DNA of 64,000 nt from Trileptium ribeirensis (lineage: Eukaryota > Nematoda > Enoplea > Enoplida > Thoracostomopsidae): contig JASANE010000670.1 of the NCBI GenBank assembly GCA_030248225.1, positions 1 through 64,000 of the forward strand, in the 5' to 3' direction. The notes beneath the pieces are model-generated. The model saw only the letters and a program-made list of their open reading frames with translations. It ran no database searches and was not told where the DNA came from. Shown in pieces: positions 1 through 9,045 of this stretch. Numbering within the stretch: the stretch's first letter is position 1; each line of letters opens with the position of its first letter. The translations under genes and the position numbers were made by a program.

Positions 1-2124
1 AATAAGCTTCACCGACACCTAAATAGGTTAGCATCCAATGTGGGAGCTAGAGCTAATATAGAGTGCTTGTTTAATTTTTCTGATGTGGTATTATCGGATA
101 TAGACAAATTGGCGTTACAAAAAGGTCTGGATTTCGTCCCGACAGGGAATAAAGTAAATCGGATAACAGTTTATGCGCAACTCGAGCTATTTTTACAGAA
201 TCTTTGCCGCACGCTTAGAATCGTAGATCCGGGCCTTGAGTTCAAAACTGAATTCTTAGGTACTGTTAATACTGCCATTCTAAACTTCTCTAACAGCAGT
301 CCCATGTCGAACTTTTCTAAGCAACAACACCAAGCTATTAAGAAGCTAGCCTCTAATTCGAAATTAGTAATAACTAGGCCGGATAAAGGCAACGGAGTAG
401 TTCTGCTAAATAGGGACGATTATACTAACAAAATGTATACCATCGTTCACGATGACGCCCATTTTCGTCTATCTAAACAACAAAACCTTTATTTGATCAC
501 TATTCGTACTGAAAACAAAGTCACCAAATTTCTACAAAGGTTAAAAAGCAATAAAATAATCAACGATAGACAGTATAGCAACATGTTACCTACCGGTTCG
601 CGTATCCCGATTCTATACGGATCTCCCAAAGTTCACAAAGACGGCATCCCACTAAGGCCCATAATGTCATGCAGTGGCTCGGCCGTACACAAATTAGCTC
701 AATTTCTTATACCGATTCTAGAGCCCATTACCAAAAATGCTTATTCGGTCCATAGTTCATTCGAGTTTGCTAACGATGTTAAAAGGCATGATTTCGGTAC
801 TAAGTTTCTAGCCAGCTTTGATGTTAAGGCGCTTTTTACGAATGTTCCGGTTGACGAAACTCTTGAACTTATTCGAACTGCCGCGGACAACAATGAAATC
901 GTGTCCCCATTTCCCACGGATACCCTAATACAAGCCATTAGTATATGTGTCAAAAACATCAACTTCCTTTTCAATGGTCGGGTCTATGAACAAATCGACG
1001 GGGTGGCCATGGGCTCACCTCTAGGCCCTACCCTGGCTAACATTTTCATGTCAAAATCGGAAATAAAATGGCTCACAAAATGCCCACATACTTTCAAACC
1101 AAAATGGTATAAAAGATATGTGGATGACACATTTGTCGTATTCGACAATCAAGGCCAATGTCAACAGTTTTTTGAGTATCTAAATAACCAACATCAACTA
1201 ATTAAGTTCACGGTTGAAGTGGAAAATGAAGGCACGATTCCTTTTCTTGACGTCAAGGTTTCAAAAAATAACGGCGTAATTTCCACGTCTACGTTCCGTA
1301 AAGCCACTTTCACTGGGCTTCTCATGCAATATGATAGTTTCATTCTGCCGAGATACAAAACTAGCTTAATTCAATGCTTATTACACCGTGCGTACACCAT
1401 TGGATCCAATTTCCATAACATCCATAGTGGCATTAATTTTTTACATCTAACGTTACGCAAGAACGGTTTTCCTGACAATGTCATACATAAGGCCACTCGG
1501 AATTTCTTCAATAAAATGTACGTGAGTAACAAAGAGGTAGCACCTCAGGTAGATGTTTCTGAAATTACCAACACATCATCACAAAATGTGGAAACACAAT
1601 TTTTCATCCTCAAGTTACCCTTCTTCGGAACCTATACACAAAAGCTGAAGAAACAGCTTCTCAGGTTGTTAAAGCTGAAATTTCCGGGCAGTGAATTTCG
1701 AGTTATTAATGAAATTGGACATAAGCTGAAACATCATTTTAAGTTTAAAGACCAGATCCCGGATGAACTGAAGTCTGCGGTTGTCTATAGATTTTCATGT
1801 TCTGCTTATGAAGCAGACTACATCGGTAGTTCCTACCGACACCTAGCAACTAGGACAGAGGAACATCTTGGGATCTCGGCACGTACCGGTAAGAAGCTCA
1901 ACAACGCACGACTATTGAACTCGGCTGTATACCAACATATCACAAAATGCAGTTCACGTCATAGTGCCGATGACTTTACAATCTTAACGCACGTTGGAAA
2001 CTCTAGACCGAATTCTGAAAGACTATTAAGAATACTAGAAAACTTGACCATCCGACACAAAAACCCGACACTCAATGATGTTTCAGCCCTTAAAGCTTTG
2101 ATGCTGTTCCCGAATTGCATTTAA
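1..2124 (+). CDS. Penelope-like element reverse transcriptase with GIY-YIG endonuclease, 5'-partial
   Basis: Open frame from the window edge to a stop at 2122-2124, about 707 codons visible. The N-terminus lies outside the window; the GTG at 40 is not a credible start. Reverse-transcriptase landmarks appear in order: ITRPDKGNGVVLLNR, GSPKVHKDGIPLRPIMS, SFDVKALFTNVP, IDGVAMGSPLGPTLANIF and the catalytic KRYVDDTFVVF. A C-terminal segment (around bases 1780-1860) carries ADYIGSS followed by an R and an EH pair, the pattern of the GIY-YIG endonuclease of Penelope-like elements. In this family the protein makes cDNA in the nucleus and integrates by target-primed synthesis. The frame is uninterrupted, unlike everything just to its right, so this copy is younger than the capsid genes. 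Only about 15 bp separate its stop from packaging-ATPase homology, so it has probably inserted into that gene. Confidence 0.93.
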   Translation, partial: NKLHRHLNRLASNVGARANIECLFNFSDVVLSDIDKLALQKGLDFVPTGNKVNRITVYAQLELFLQNLCRTLRIVDPGLEFKTEFLGTVNTAILNFSNSSPMSNFSKQQHQAIKKLASNSKLVITRPDKGNGVVLLNRDDYTNKMYTIVHDDAHFRLSKQQNLYLITIRTENKVTKFLQRLKSNKIINDRQYSNMLPTGSRIPILYGSPKVHKDGIPLRPIMSCSGSAVHKLAQFLIPILEPITKNAYSVHSSFEFANDVKRHDFGTKFLASFDVKALFTNVPVDETLELIRTAADNNEIVSPFPTDTLIQAISICVKNINFLFNGRVYEQIDGVAMGSPLGPTLANIFMSKSEIKWLTKCPHTFKPKWYKRYVDDTFVVFDNQGQCQQFFEYLNNQHQLIKFTVEVENEGTIPFLDVKVSKNNGVISTSTFRKATFTGLLMQYDSFILPRYKTSLIQCLLHRAYTIGSNFHNIHSGINFLHLTLRKNGFPDNVIHKATRNFFNKMYVSNKEVAPQVDVSEITNTSSQNVETQFFILKLPFFGTYTQKLKKQLLRLLKLKFPGSEFRVINEIGHKLKHHFKFKDQIPDELKSAVVYRFSCSAYEADYIGSSYRHLATRTEEHLGISARTGKKLNNARLLNSAVYQHITKCSSRHSADDFTILTHVGNSRPNSERLLRILENLTIRHKNPTLNDVSALKALMLFPNCI

Positions 2125-2136
2125 CTATAATTTGGC

Positions 2137-2420
2137 CTAATTTTCTTTTATAATCTTTATGAAGCAAGTATATGCGAACCGTTACACGAAATGCTCAATA
2201 CATGGTTTTGTTCCCAAACCTTAGAGATCAGTCTATGATTAATACGTTGGGTAGGCAAATGTGGCCTGAAAAACCCAATTTTATATCAAGCGCATTTGAG
2301 CATGCAACGAAAGAACCGTTTGGGTACTTGTTTCTTGATTTGAAACCAGCAACTGAAAATGTATTGAGAGTACGATAGAATATATTCCCCGATGATAAGC
2401 AACTATTTGTATATTCTTAA
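2137..2420 (+). pseudogene. packaging ATPase-like gene, C-terminal fragment
   Basis: From about 2137 the sequence reads as the last ~90 codons of a P-loop packaging ATPase of the type that accompanies F54H12.2-like capsid genes. Visible landmarks are MRTVTRNAQYMVLFPN, LGRQMWP and FGYLFLDLKP. The Walker A and B part is missing. Breaks: a frameshift near 2160-2172 and an in-frame TAG at 2376-2378, after which the frame continues 13 codons to a TAA at 2418-2420 inside the first gene-boundary motif. In viruses with double-jelly-roll capsids this enzyme pumps DNA into the capsid. The family assignment rests on my recognition of the C-terminal signature and is moderately sure. The N-terminal part may lie upstream of the Penelope-like element, outside the window. 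Confidence 0.6.
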
Positions 2421-2425
2421 AAAGG
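2414..2425 (+). promoter_or_regulatory. gene-boundary motif A1
   Basis: TTCTTAAAAAGG. Its TAA is the stop of the ATPase frame and the next ATG (2445) lies 20 bp downstream. First of ten copies of this word at gene boundaries of the two capsid elements. A promoter or transcript-end role is inferred from position only. Confidence 0.6.
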
Positions 2426-2444
2426 TTTAGCATTTCACTTAACT

Positions 2445-2726
2445 ATGAAAATGTCTCCAAACGTTGAACTTAACTTTCCGGCGTTACAGTTTCTTTCTGG
2501 ATCATCGTCTAAAGTTGTGGCAGCTGTTATCAAAGTTGCACCCCTAACACTAATTCAGGCATTTGCGAAGATTGCATATAATTTATTACAAAACAGTAAA
2601 ACCAAACGCAAAGTTCTTAAATGCATTGCAAGTAAACGTATTTCACCTTCTAAAAAGAAGAAGTTACTCAAACCATTTGTTGTCAAGCATTTGATTAATT
2701 ACTTTAACCAAAACTATGGCACGTAA
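2445..2726 (+). CDS. small basic protein of the capsid element
   Basis: Intact 93-codon frame starting with ATG 20 bp after the boundary motif. The N-terminal half is hydrophobic/neutral. The C-terminal half is strongly basic, with KTKRKVLKCIASKRISPSKKKKLLK. Small lysine-rich proteins of this layout often follow the packaging ATPase in related animal-genome elements and may be core or DNA-condensing proteins, but I cannot assign a function. Its last 11 bases overlap the next gene (ATG at 2716), a compact packing typical of viruses and not of animal host genes. Confidence 0.6.
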   Translation: MKMSPNVELNFPALQFLSGSSSKVVAAVIKVAPLTLIQAFAKIAYNLLQNSKTKRKVLKCIASKRISPSKKKKLLKPFVVKHLINYFNQNYGT

Positions 2727-3128
2727 GATGGCTGTTGTACCAGTAAGTTGGCTAGGCATTCTGAAGAATGGTGGGTTGCAGGATAAAGTACCAGTTAAGA
2801 ATGAAGTAGACATTTACGAAAGTGGAGAAAAACCGGACTTGTCACTTATGTTTCTAAAAAATAAAGCAAAACTGATGTTAAACAATGTTAATGATTTAAA
2901 TCTGAATGACAACAACCTAGTAATCTACCCAGACAAAACCGTTGGTTCTAACATTTTCGATTTAGTCAAATAGTTTGTTTCAAGTGCAAACTTTTCACCC
3001 CACCCCGACCTCTTGATTCAGAAAAATTTGAAACACTTCTTAGAGGAGTACCTTTGTCAGCTTTTGGAAGAGGCAGGAAAGGTAAAGTAGCTGAGAAGAA
3101 AACCAAATGGGGAACACTTTATTCTTAA
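2716..3128 (+). pseudogene. hypothetical small protein, frameshifted
   Basis: Starts at an ATG that overlaps the end of the preceding gene by 11 bp. An open stretch of 85 codons runs to 2973. Coding signal then continues in other frames: a segment reading about SPHPDLL near 2998-3015, then LLRGVPLSAFGRGRKGKVAEK, ending Y-S-stop with its TAA (3126-3128) inside the second boundary motif. The original product was therefore about 135 residues with a basic, glycine-containing tail. Two or more frameshifts break it. The start MARKMAVVPVSW carries no domain I recognise. Its place between the ATPase and NADAR genes suggests a virion or packaging accessory protein, as inference only. Confidence 0.5.
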
Positions 3129-3133
3129 AAAGA
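3122..3133 (+). promoter_or_regulatory. gene-boundary motif A2
   Basis: TTCTTAAAAAGA. The TAA at 3126-3128 ends the preceding frame. About 30 bp further on is a conventional TATA-like string, TATATAAAGG (3163-3172), roughly 55 bp before the NADAR ATG. Confidence 0.55.
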
Positions 3134-3225
3134 CATCAACAAATCAAAATCGAGCTGACAACTATATAAAGGTTTGTATTCTAAAAATTTAATCAGTTTT
3201 AGTTTTCCTTTTGTCGAAAACGGTT

Positions 3226-3770
3226 ATGTTTTATTGCATCATTTTTACGTTAATATTAATTAGCAGCATGGATCATACTAAATATTGTACGACAACCGTC
3301 GGCACACCACTCTTATTATTTCGATCAGGATGGAGTGCCTTCAGCAACTACAATGTGGCACGGATAATGATCAAAGGAGTCAAATACAATTGTGTCGAGC
3401 GTGGTACCAAAGCGAGAAAGCACGACACTTCAACGACATGGAATCATACAAGGCGATAATGTCAACATTCAAACCATTACAACAGAAGAAATTGGGTTGT
3501 CAAATCATAAGCTTCGACATAGAGAAATGGTACGGATTGGCAGCGTCGATAATGAAAGTGGGATTACGTGCAAAGATGCAACAGCCACCTCATGTACGAG
3601 CGGCACTCATTGGTACAGAAAACTCACTAATACCAGAGGCGTCAGAATGGGATCAGTATTGGGAGATCGGCAAGAGTATCTACAATCAATCGAGTTGAGA
3701 TGTATCGCAGTGGAAGGGACAGAACATTTTGGGTGGATTATGGATGGAGTTAAGAGACGAAGCGAAATAA
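3226..3770 (+). pseudogene. NADAR-domain protein, broken
   Basis: About 181 codons, the usual size of a single NADAR domain (NAD- and ADP-ribose-associated; family members remove ADP-ribose from guanine in nucleic acid). Landmarks in order: WSAFSNYNVARIMIKGVKY in one frame, then WYQSEKARHF, KKLGCQIISFD, KMQQPPHVRAALIGT and EASEWDQYWEIG, and near the C-terminus WKGQNILG with MELRDE. Breaks are a one-base frameshift at about 3400, inside the usual E-H/Y-Q active-site neighbourhood, and a TGA at 3696-3698. The frame then runs to TAA at 3768-3770. It lies in line with the capsid-element genes, so it is probably an element cargo gene that counters ADP-ribosylation-based defence. That role is inferred from the family. 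Confidence 0.75.
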
Positions 3771-5990
3771 CTAATATTACAATAACTTCAAACGTCGGAT
3801 GTAGTATTGATTTATTGTATTTATCATGTGAAATTGGTAGTTTTGATTATGATATGCTACTGCAGCGAAGCGAGTCCTGATGGGTATAAAACTTTCTCCA
3901 ATTTTTCCAACGATGACCCAGTGTAATGGTAGCACTCAGAACCTAGGACTTCACTTACTACACAAATAAAATAAGCACCTAACTTAATATTACTAAAATA
4001 AATAGTAGTACGGCAATAAAGTAATCAATATTTTGAATTGACAAGGTGGATCTAAGGATCCAAATAATATATTATTAATACTCGAGCAAAATTTATGAAC
4101 CACAAAGTGGGTCCGTCGATCCGGCGTAAGCTTTGCCTTAAGCTTAGCTCAACCTAGTCAATAAGGTTTATCGGAGCACCCCTGTGCTCTCAAAAAAAGT
4201 TTCTGGAGCAGCCCTCTGCTCTCAACAGAAAATTTTAGGAGCAGCCCTCTGCTCTCACCGGAAAACTTTAGAGGCAGCCCCCTGCTCTCAAAGAAACAAA
4301 TTTTAGGAGCAGCCCTCTGCTCTCAACAGAAAATTTTAGAAGCAGCCCTCTGCTCTCAAAGAAACAAATTTTAGGAGCAGCCCTCTGCTCTCAACAGAAA
4401 ATTTTAGGAGCAGCCCTCTGGTCTCAACGGAAGATTTTAGGAGCAGCCCGCTGCTCTCAAAGACCCACTAGTATGCGGAAACAGTATACAACTTAGCTGT
4501 TAACTAAACTGTGCCTAGCTTAAACAGCTGTAAAATAACAAGGTGCCGTATGGCTCATAAGCTAGGAATATTAAAAGAAAATTAGACTTAGTCTGAGCTC
4601 TTTGATTGCAACTGAATCTGCAAAGTAACAGCTGCAGCTATCTTTGCAGTCGATGGCAGCATCTTCCTCGCTAACCGAGACCAAACCACAGCTTAAATAT
4701 CTTAAAATCTGGCTGGCTAGATCTAGATAGTCAGCTGTAATTCTTAAAAATTTTAATAAATTTTAAATCGTTGTTAAAAATATCTTTAAATAATTATTAC
4801 CACCAAGCAACAACACACAATGTTTGTCACTTTAAACAACTATTATATGCCGCAACATTTTCAATAATACAGTAAATCAAAAAATTTTTGCGACAAAAAA
4901 CAATTTGAAACTATTAGACACATTTCACAAAATCTTTAAATCACAAAATCTGCAGATCAGCACCAAAAATAATAATTAAAATAATTATAATTTTTTAAGC
5001 TTGATATTTCAATACGACTAGAAAATTACTTAAATTCGACGCCCAATGCAGGCACCTTGTAGACTATAACAAATCTCGCAAATCGCACGAACCGTCGTAA
5101 AAATTGGTAAAATATGTGCCAAATATTTATGTTTACTTCGAATTCGCGAGCGCCGAAATGATAAATCGTAGACTTCAATAACACTTCTTAAATTTTGGAG
5201 CGGTCGATCGTGTCTGACGAAAAAGTTTTAGGCGAGCCTAAAAGCAGCAAAAAGCTTTAATAAGACTACGTTGTCGCTTTAAATCCATCGCCTTACAACA
5301 ATGCTTGCCAAAAAAATTATGCCTTTCCGCCGACATTAGATACAATGTTGAATCTGATAAGAGGCTATACTCGTAATGACTCACAACATACCAAACAATG
5401 AAACTCACATTGTACAGAAATAAAACTCTAGAAACATCAAGATATCAGCTGCACTTTTTTCCGCAGATGTCTGACCGATACGAGAAGGATTCACTCTCCA
5501 AAACACAGCATTCCACGTTCAAGTCCAAGTGCCGATAAGTATACTTATAGCTCAGAGCTGTCATGCGAAAATAATATTAATGTTAGTACGCCGCGCTACC
5601 TGCACCAAAATATCGATCACCAACACACTGTTTAGTTTATAAACAATTCTTCAATAAAATCGTTTCGTTGTTTGACAACAGGAACATATATCAGTTTTTT
5701 TGTAAAAATTTTATCATGTAGCAAATCTGGTTTTTTAACTGCAGTCAAAGAACAAACATCAAACTCAATTTAATTGATCATCTGCCATGTGTATTTATTT
5801 ATGACCTGAAACTTCGGCCAGATCAGGTAGGTGGAGAACGGAGAAATGGTCTCCTCTTCTCATGTAAAGTTTTCAAAACTGTGGTGCACTCTCAATACCA
5901 TTTTAGAGCTATTTTGCTGTCATTGAGCTTCACAGTAGGTATTTTTACAGCTGCATATATGTTTCGTATTTTCAATGTTTCATATTTGTG
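3771..5990. other. non-coding stretch inside copy A
   Basis: No reading frame that I recognise. It contains the 9-unit tandem repeat described separately and otherwise AT-rich sequence. It is longer than expected for such a compact element, so decayed genes or a nested insertion are possible, but I see no terminal repeats to prove one. Confidence 0.5.
4173..4464. repeat. 32-35 bp tandem repeat, 9 units, each a small hairpin
   Basis: Nine consecutive units built on GGAGCAGCCCTCTGCTCTCA followed by a short A/T-rich linker of two alternating types (ACAGAAAATTTTA or AAGAAACAAATTTTA). Each unit has the inverted pair GAGCAG...CTGCTC with a 4-base loop. The first and last units are more diverged, as expected at the edges of a tandem array. 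Confidence 0.9.
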
Positions 5991-6430
5991 ATGAATCGAA
6001 TAGCTCAGAGACACTTTGTTACACTACGTTTCACAGGAGGTATTTGCAAGTTTAAACCTAGAGGCACAGTATTATTATTCTCAAATGGAAAGTAGGTAAT
6101 GGTTGGGTATCAGGTCGGAATGCGAAGGAAAAACAATTTTATATACAGTTGGCAAAAAGTTATGAAAATTGGGTTACCTGTGTTCTCCAGAATTTGAATA
6201 CCAAATTGTAAATGTGGTTGGTTCGGTAAGAAGTGGATATAAAATAAACCTATCGCGTCTTTAAGAGCAACTAAGAAGTAGTCACACCGTTATGTATGAA
6301 ACTGAATTGCATAACAGCTTAAATAAAGGGGTTGTTTTGATTTTCAGTAGTGGTAATGTAGTAGTAACGGGTTGTAAATGTGTAAACGATTTTTATCTAC
6401 CTTGTAACACCTTGTATATTATTCTTAAAA
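5991..6430 (+). pseudogene. TATA-binding-protein-like gene, broken
   Basis: Two imperfectly repeated halves, as in the TBP saddle. First half (about 5991-6190): RHFVTLRFTGG, then KPRGTVLLFSNGK, a TAG at 6093-6095, then VMVGYQVG and KIGLPVFS. Second half, in another frame (6187-6430): FEYQIVNVVGSVRSGYKINL, a TAA at 6262-6264, then MYETELHNSL, VVLIFSSGNVVVTG and TLYIIL. The paired FSxGxxVxxG strands, the IVNVVGS strand and the Y-E-x-E-L turn are the conserved features of the TBP core, in the right order and spacing. The extreme N-terminal strand is not recognisable. It sits between element genes and is read in the same direction, with boundary motif A3 at its end, so it belongs to the element. 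TBP nucleates transcription at TATA boxes; a viral version could direct initiation at the element's own promoters (inference). Confidence 0.78.
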
Positions 6431-6433
6431 AGC
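6422..6433 (+). promoter_or_regulatory. gene-boundary motif A3
   Basis: TTCTTAAAAAGC at the end of the TBP-like gene, 24 bp before the ATG at 6458. Confidence 0.6.
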
Positions 6434-6457
6434 ATCCACAAAATCTTATCATCAATC

Positions 6458-7085
6458 ATGGAGGTTGTAGTTGTTTGTGACTTGAGCGAACCGGTTGTTG
6501 AGGTTCCCACGGCGTTTTGCGCAACTAAAGTTAGAGTATTGGATCTTCAGATTCCAGGTAAGTATATTAATATCCAAGGAGGTACCATTGAGTACTTTTC
6601 CAACAAATCTAGGAAACAGCTTTAAAGTTAAGAAGGGACACTATACAATTGATAATCTACTATCATACCTAAACATGTTCAGTACCAGCACTGAGTTTAC
6701 AGTTAACCCATGCTGTGATGTGATTGGTGTATATTTGCTAACTAACGCAGAAATAAAATTATTTCCCGAAATTCAGATGTTATTCGTGTTTGAGAATGCA
6801 CGTTACGGTTAAGAAAAACGGTAGACACACTGGGAATAAATGTGTGGATCTTGAAAGATACAAACCCATGTTTTTATTGAGTTTATTTGTAAAAAGGAGA
6901 AATTAGTAAACGGGAGGTACAAACCTTTGTTACATGTAATTTCAACACCCAAAAATACTACGTCGTTAGACTTGAATAATTGCATGTGTAAAGTGTTTGG
7001 TTTTGAAGTTGTTGATTGTGAATTCAAACCCGTGGAGTTCCTTCAAGACGCAAAAATTGTTATTCGATTGTGGTTTAGTTCTTAA
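6458..7085 (+). pseudogene. putative minor capsid (penton-like) protein, broken
   Basis: ATG at 6458, 24 bp after the boundary motif. The frame reads MEVVVVCDLSEPVVEVPTAF, then KVRVLDLQIPG, to a stop at 6603-6605. It continues in another frame as FKVKKGHYTIDNLLSYLNMF and EIKLFPEIQMLF up to 6812, then in further frames to DLNNCMCKVFGFEVVDCEF and VEFLQDAKIVIRLWF, ending in TAA at 7083-7085 inside motif A4. Its length (about 205 codons), its position immediately before the capsid genes and its alternation of short hydrophobic strands fit a single-jelly-roll minor capsid protein. That assignment is inference, since I see no diagnostic motif. The C-terminal part is also present at the truncated end of copy B (30063-30215), so it is a real shared gene. 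Confidence 0.5.
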
Positions 7086-7090
7086 AAAGG
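7079..7090 (+). promoter_or_regulatory. gene-boundary motif A4
   Basis: TTCTTAAAAAGG. TAA at 7083-7085 stops the previous gene, and the next ATG (7118) is 27 bp downstream. The matching site in copy B is 30068-30079. Confidence 0.65.
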
Positions 7091-7117
7091 ATTAATGTAA
7101 ATAGAATACATGCTAAA

Positions 7118-7201
7118 ATGGCGCTACCTTTATGCTTCAATTCATCAAGACAACTAAGTGCAGTAGCACTCAAAAGCGTTAAGAAAAAAGTAAAGAAGTA
7201 A
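7118..7201 (+). CDS. very small basic protein
   Basis: 27 codons beginning MALPLCFNSSRQLSAV and ending in a lysine-rich tail (KSVKKKVKK). Copy B has the same start (MALPLCFNSSKQLNAV) but its frame continues through an Arg/Lys-rich segment to about 70 residues and overlaps the capsid gene. The copy A product is therefore either truncated or the basic tail is normally longer. The composition suggests a nucleic-acid-binding core peptide (inference). Confidence 0.5.
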   Translation: MALPLCFNSSRQLSAVALKSVKKKVKK

Positions 7202-7202
7202 A

Positions 7203-7214
7203 GTCTTAAAAAGG
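7203..7214 (+). promoter_or_regulatory. gene-boundary motif A5
   Basis: GTCTTAAAAAGG directly before the major capsid gene. The preferred capsid ATG at 7239 lies 24 bp downstream, and an in-frame ATG at 7215 touches the motif. Same place as 29957-29968 in copy B. Confidence 0.6.
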
Positions 7215-7238
7215 ATGGCAACAAGAAGAAAAGCGAAC

Positions 7239-8536
7239 ATGGCAAACGTATCGGCGTCGAAAAACTTAAGTGGCAGGGAAATTAATACCCCGTCCAGCAA
7301 TCAATTATATATGTCGACACAACTGGTGGAAGTGGCATGTGAAACAACGTTACCAAGCACCGATACTGGTGATTCATTTCGGTATAAAATTGGTGAAAGT
7401 GCTTTTGATTCAGTTGATATATAAGAAATATTTGCATATATTGAATTTCAAATACTGGAAGCTGACGGGAAAGAGATTAAAGACACAAACCTTAACTTTG
7501 CACCAGACAATATGTTTGGTTGTGCACTTTTTTCTTCAGTGGAAATGAAAATTAATGGTGAACCTATATCTTTCAACCAAAAGCATTACCCTTGGATGAC
7601 ATATGTGTTGTACATGCTACATATGAGTGAAGAGCAAAGGAAACAATATTTATCAGGATGTCTCTATAAACCCGATCAGACGTATATGTTTGCTGACCTA
7701 GAAGACATCGAAGGTTCCGTTTATAGAAATGCGTTGACATCAATGTCACAAATTGTGAACTTTACTTTCCTATCATTACAGACTCACAATTAATACCCAC
7801 CTACCTAGTCCCGAAAAGTAGACTAGAGTTTAAATTTACTCGAAGTTCATCATCACTGATATTGCTGCATGAACCAACTAATAAATTGTTAGTACGCATA
7901 AATGATTTTAAACTTTACATACCCAAGGCAAGGCTAACAAAACAAGCTCTTGAATACCAAGATAAAATCTTAAATAGTAGTGGGGTTAAATTTTCAAGTA
8001 TACGGTATAAGATGCAAACGCTTTCAGTAAATAAAGGATTACAGAATGTGGATTGGACAATTTTCGAAGCAGCGTTACACCGTAAGGTATACATTTGTGG
8101 CATAACGCAAGAAGCATGTGCTGGAGCACCAAAGTCAAATTTGTTTAAATTAAGCTTACCAGATTTTGAACAGTTTTACCGTGTTTATGAATGATGATCG
8201 TTACCCGTGCAATATAGCTTTACCGTGCAAAGCTGGTAACGATATGAGATTATTTTATAATACATTATATGCATTAAACAGCAGAACAGAAAATTTGGGA
8301 GTAACAGAAGTTGGGTTTTGACAAGGTGCAGGCTATCAAATATTTTGTATTGATTTGAGCAGAGATCATAGTAGTGACTGCAATTATCTTTCAAACCCAT
8401 CAGATGGACAATTGAGACTTTCTATTGATTTTGCTGAAAAGTTAAAGAAGGCAATTGATATTTTCGCAATGGGTGAATTTATAGCTGAACTAAACATAAA
8501 CTCAAATAAAGAGTATTTTGGAATAAAATGTCTTAA
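7239..8536 (+). pseudogene. double-jelly-roll-type major capsid protein (F54H12.2-like), copy A, broken
   Basis: Homologous along its whole length to the intact copy B gene at 29926-28631. Shared segments include MSTQLVEVACETTLPS, MFGCALFSSVEMKINGEP, FNQKHYPWMTYVLYMLHMSE, LHEPTNKLLVRINDF and GLQNVDWTIFEAAL. Breaks: a TAA at about 7423, frameshifts near 7500, 7765 and 8180, a TGA near 8320 and a one-base loss near 8514. The matched stop is TAA at 8534-8536, inside motif A6. Such proteins are recognisable across invertebrate genomes as F54H12.2-like. I infer a double-jelly-roll capsid protein from that family, its length (about 430 residues) and its neighbours. Confidence 0.75.
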
Positions 8537-8541
8537 AAACA
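8530..8541 (+). promoter_or_regulatory. gene-boundary motif A6, degraded
   Basis: GTCTTAAAAACA. Contains the capsid-gene stop and lies 24 bp before the ATG at 8566. Copy B has the intact form at 28626-28637. Confidence 0.55.
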
Positions 8542-8565
8542 ATGAGGTTGGCATGAATAGTAGTA

Positions 8566-9045
8566 ATGGCGGTTGACAAGCGAGTTGTATTATGTAGTGC
8601 ACTGTTTGTATTACTCATATGTGAAACACTTTTATTGCTATTAAATACCAGTTCTAAAGTGCAATCGGATTCTTTATGTTTTGATATTAGACAAACGGAT
8701 CAGGCGAAAAATGCAACCCTGCAGAAGGCTACGATATTCAATGGATCAACCAAACGCCGTCGAATCTACACTTCAAAGTTCGATTGAGACCACCTAAAGG
8801 TCTTAAATGGAGCGCACAGATGATTTATCTCTTAGACGTATTTGAACATTTGTTTATGCAATTATCGATACCATATCAACACGGACCGATATTAGTACGA
8901 GCGGTTGGAATTTTTCGCGGATACACATTCAGCAACCATTATATATATGGGAGCAAGATTTATGAAACATCTTGCAACATACGATTTGGATAAAGTACTT
9001 CGTCAACAATACGTTGGAATTAATATTAGTCAAGCATGTCTGTAA
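8566..9045 (+). pseudogene. membrane-anchored protein of the capsid element, copy A, broken
   Basis: ATG at 8566. Residues 8-28 form one transmembrane or signal-anchor segment (VVLCSALFVLLICETLLLLL). The downstream part (KGLKWSAQMIYLLDVFEHLF, LSIPYQHGPILVRAVGIFRG) matches copy B closely. Frameshifts occur near 8690-8785 and 8940-8960. The matched stop is TAA at 9043-9045, and its last base is the A of the next gene's ATG (TAATG). Function unknown. One N-terminal anchor and about 160 residues beyond it would suit a membrane or vesicle-associated virion protein, as inference only. Confidence 0.6.
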
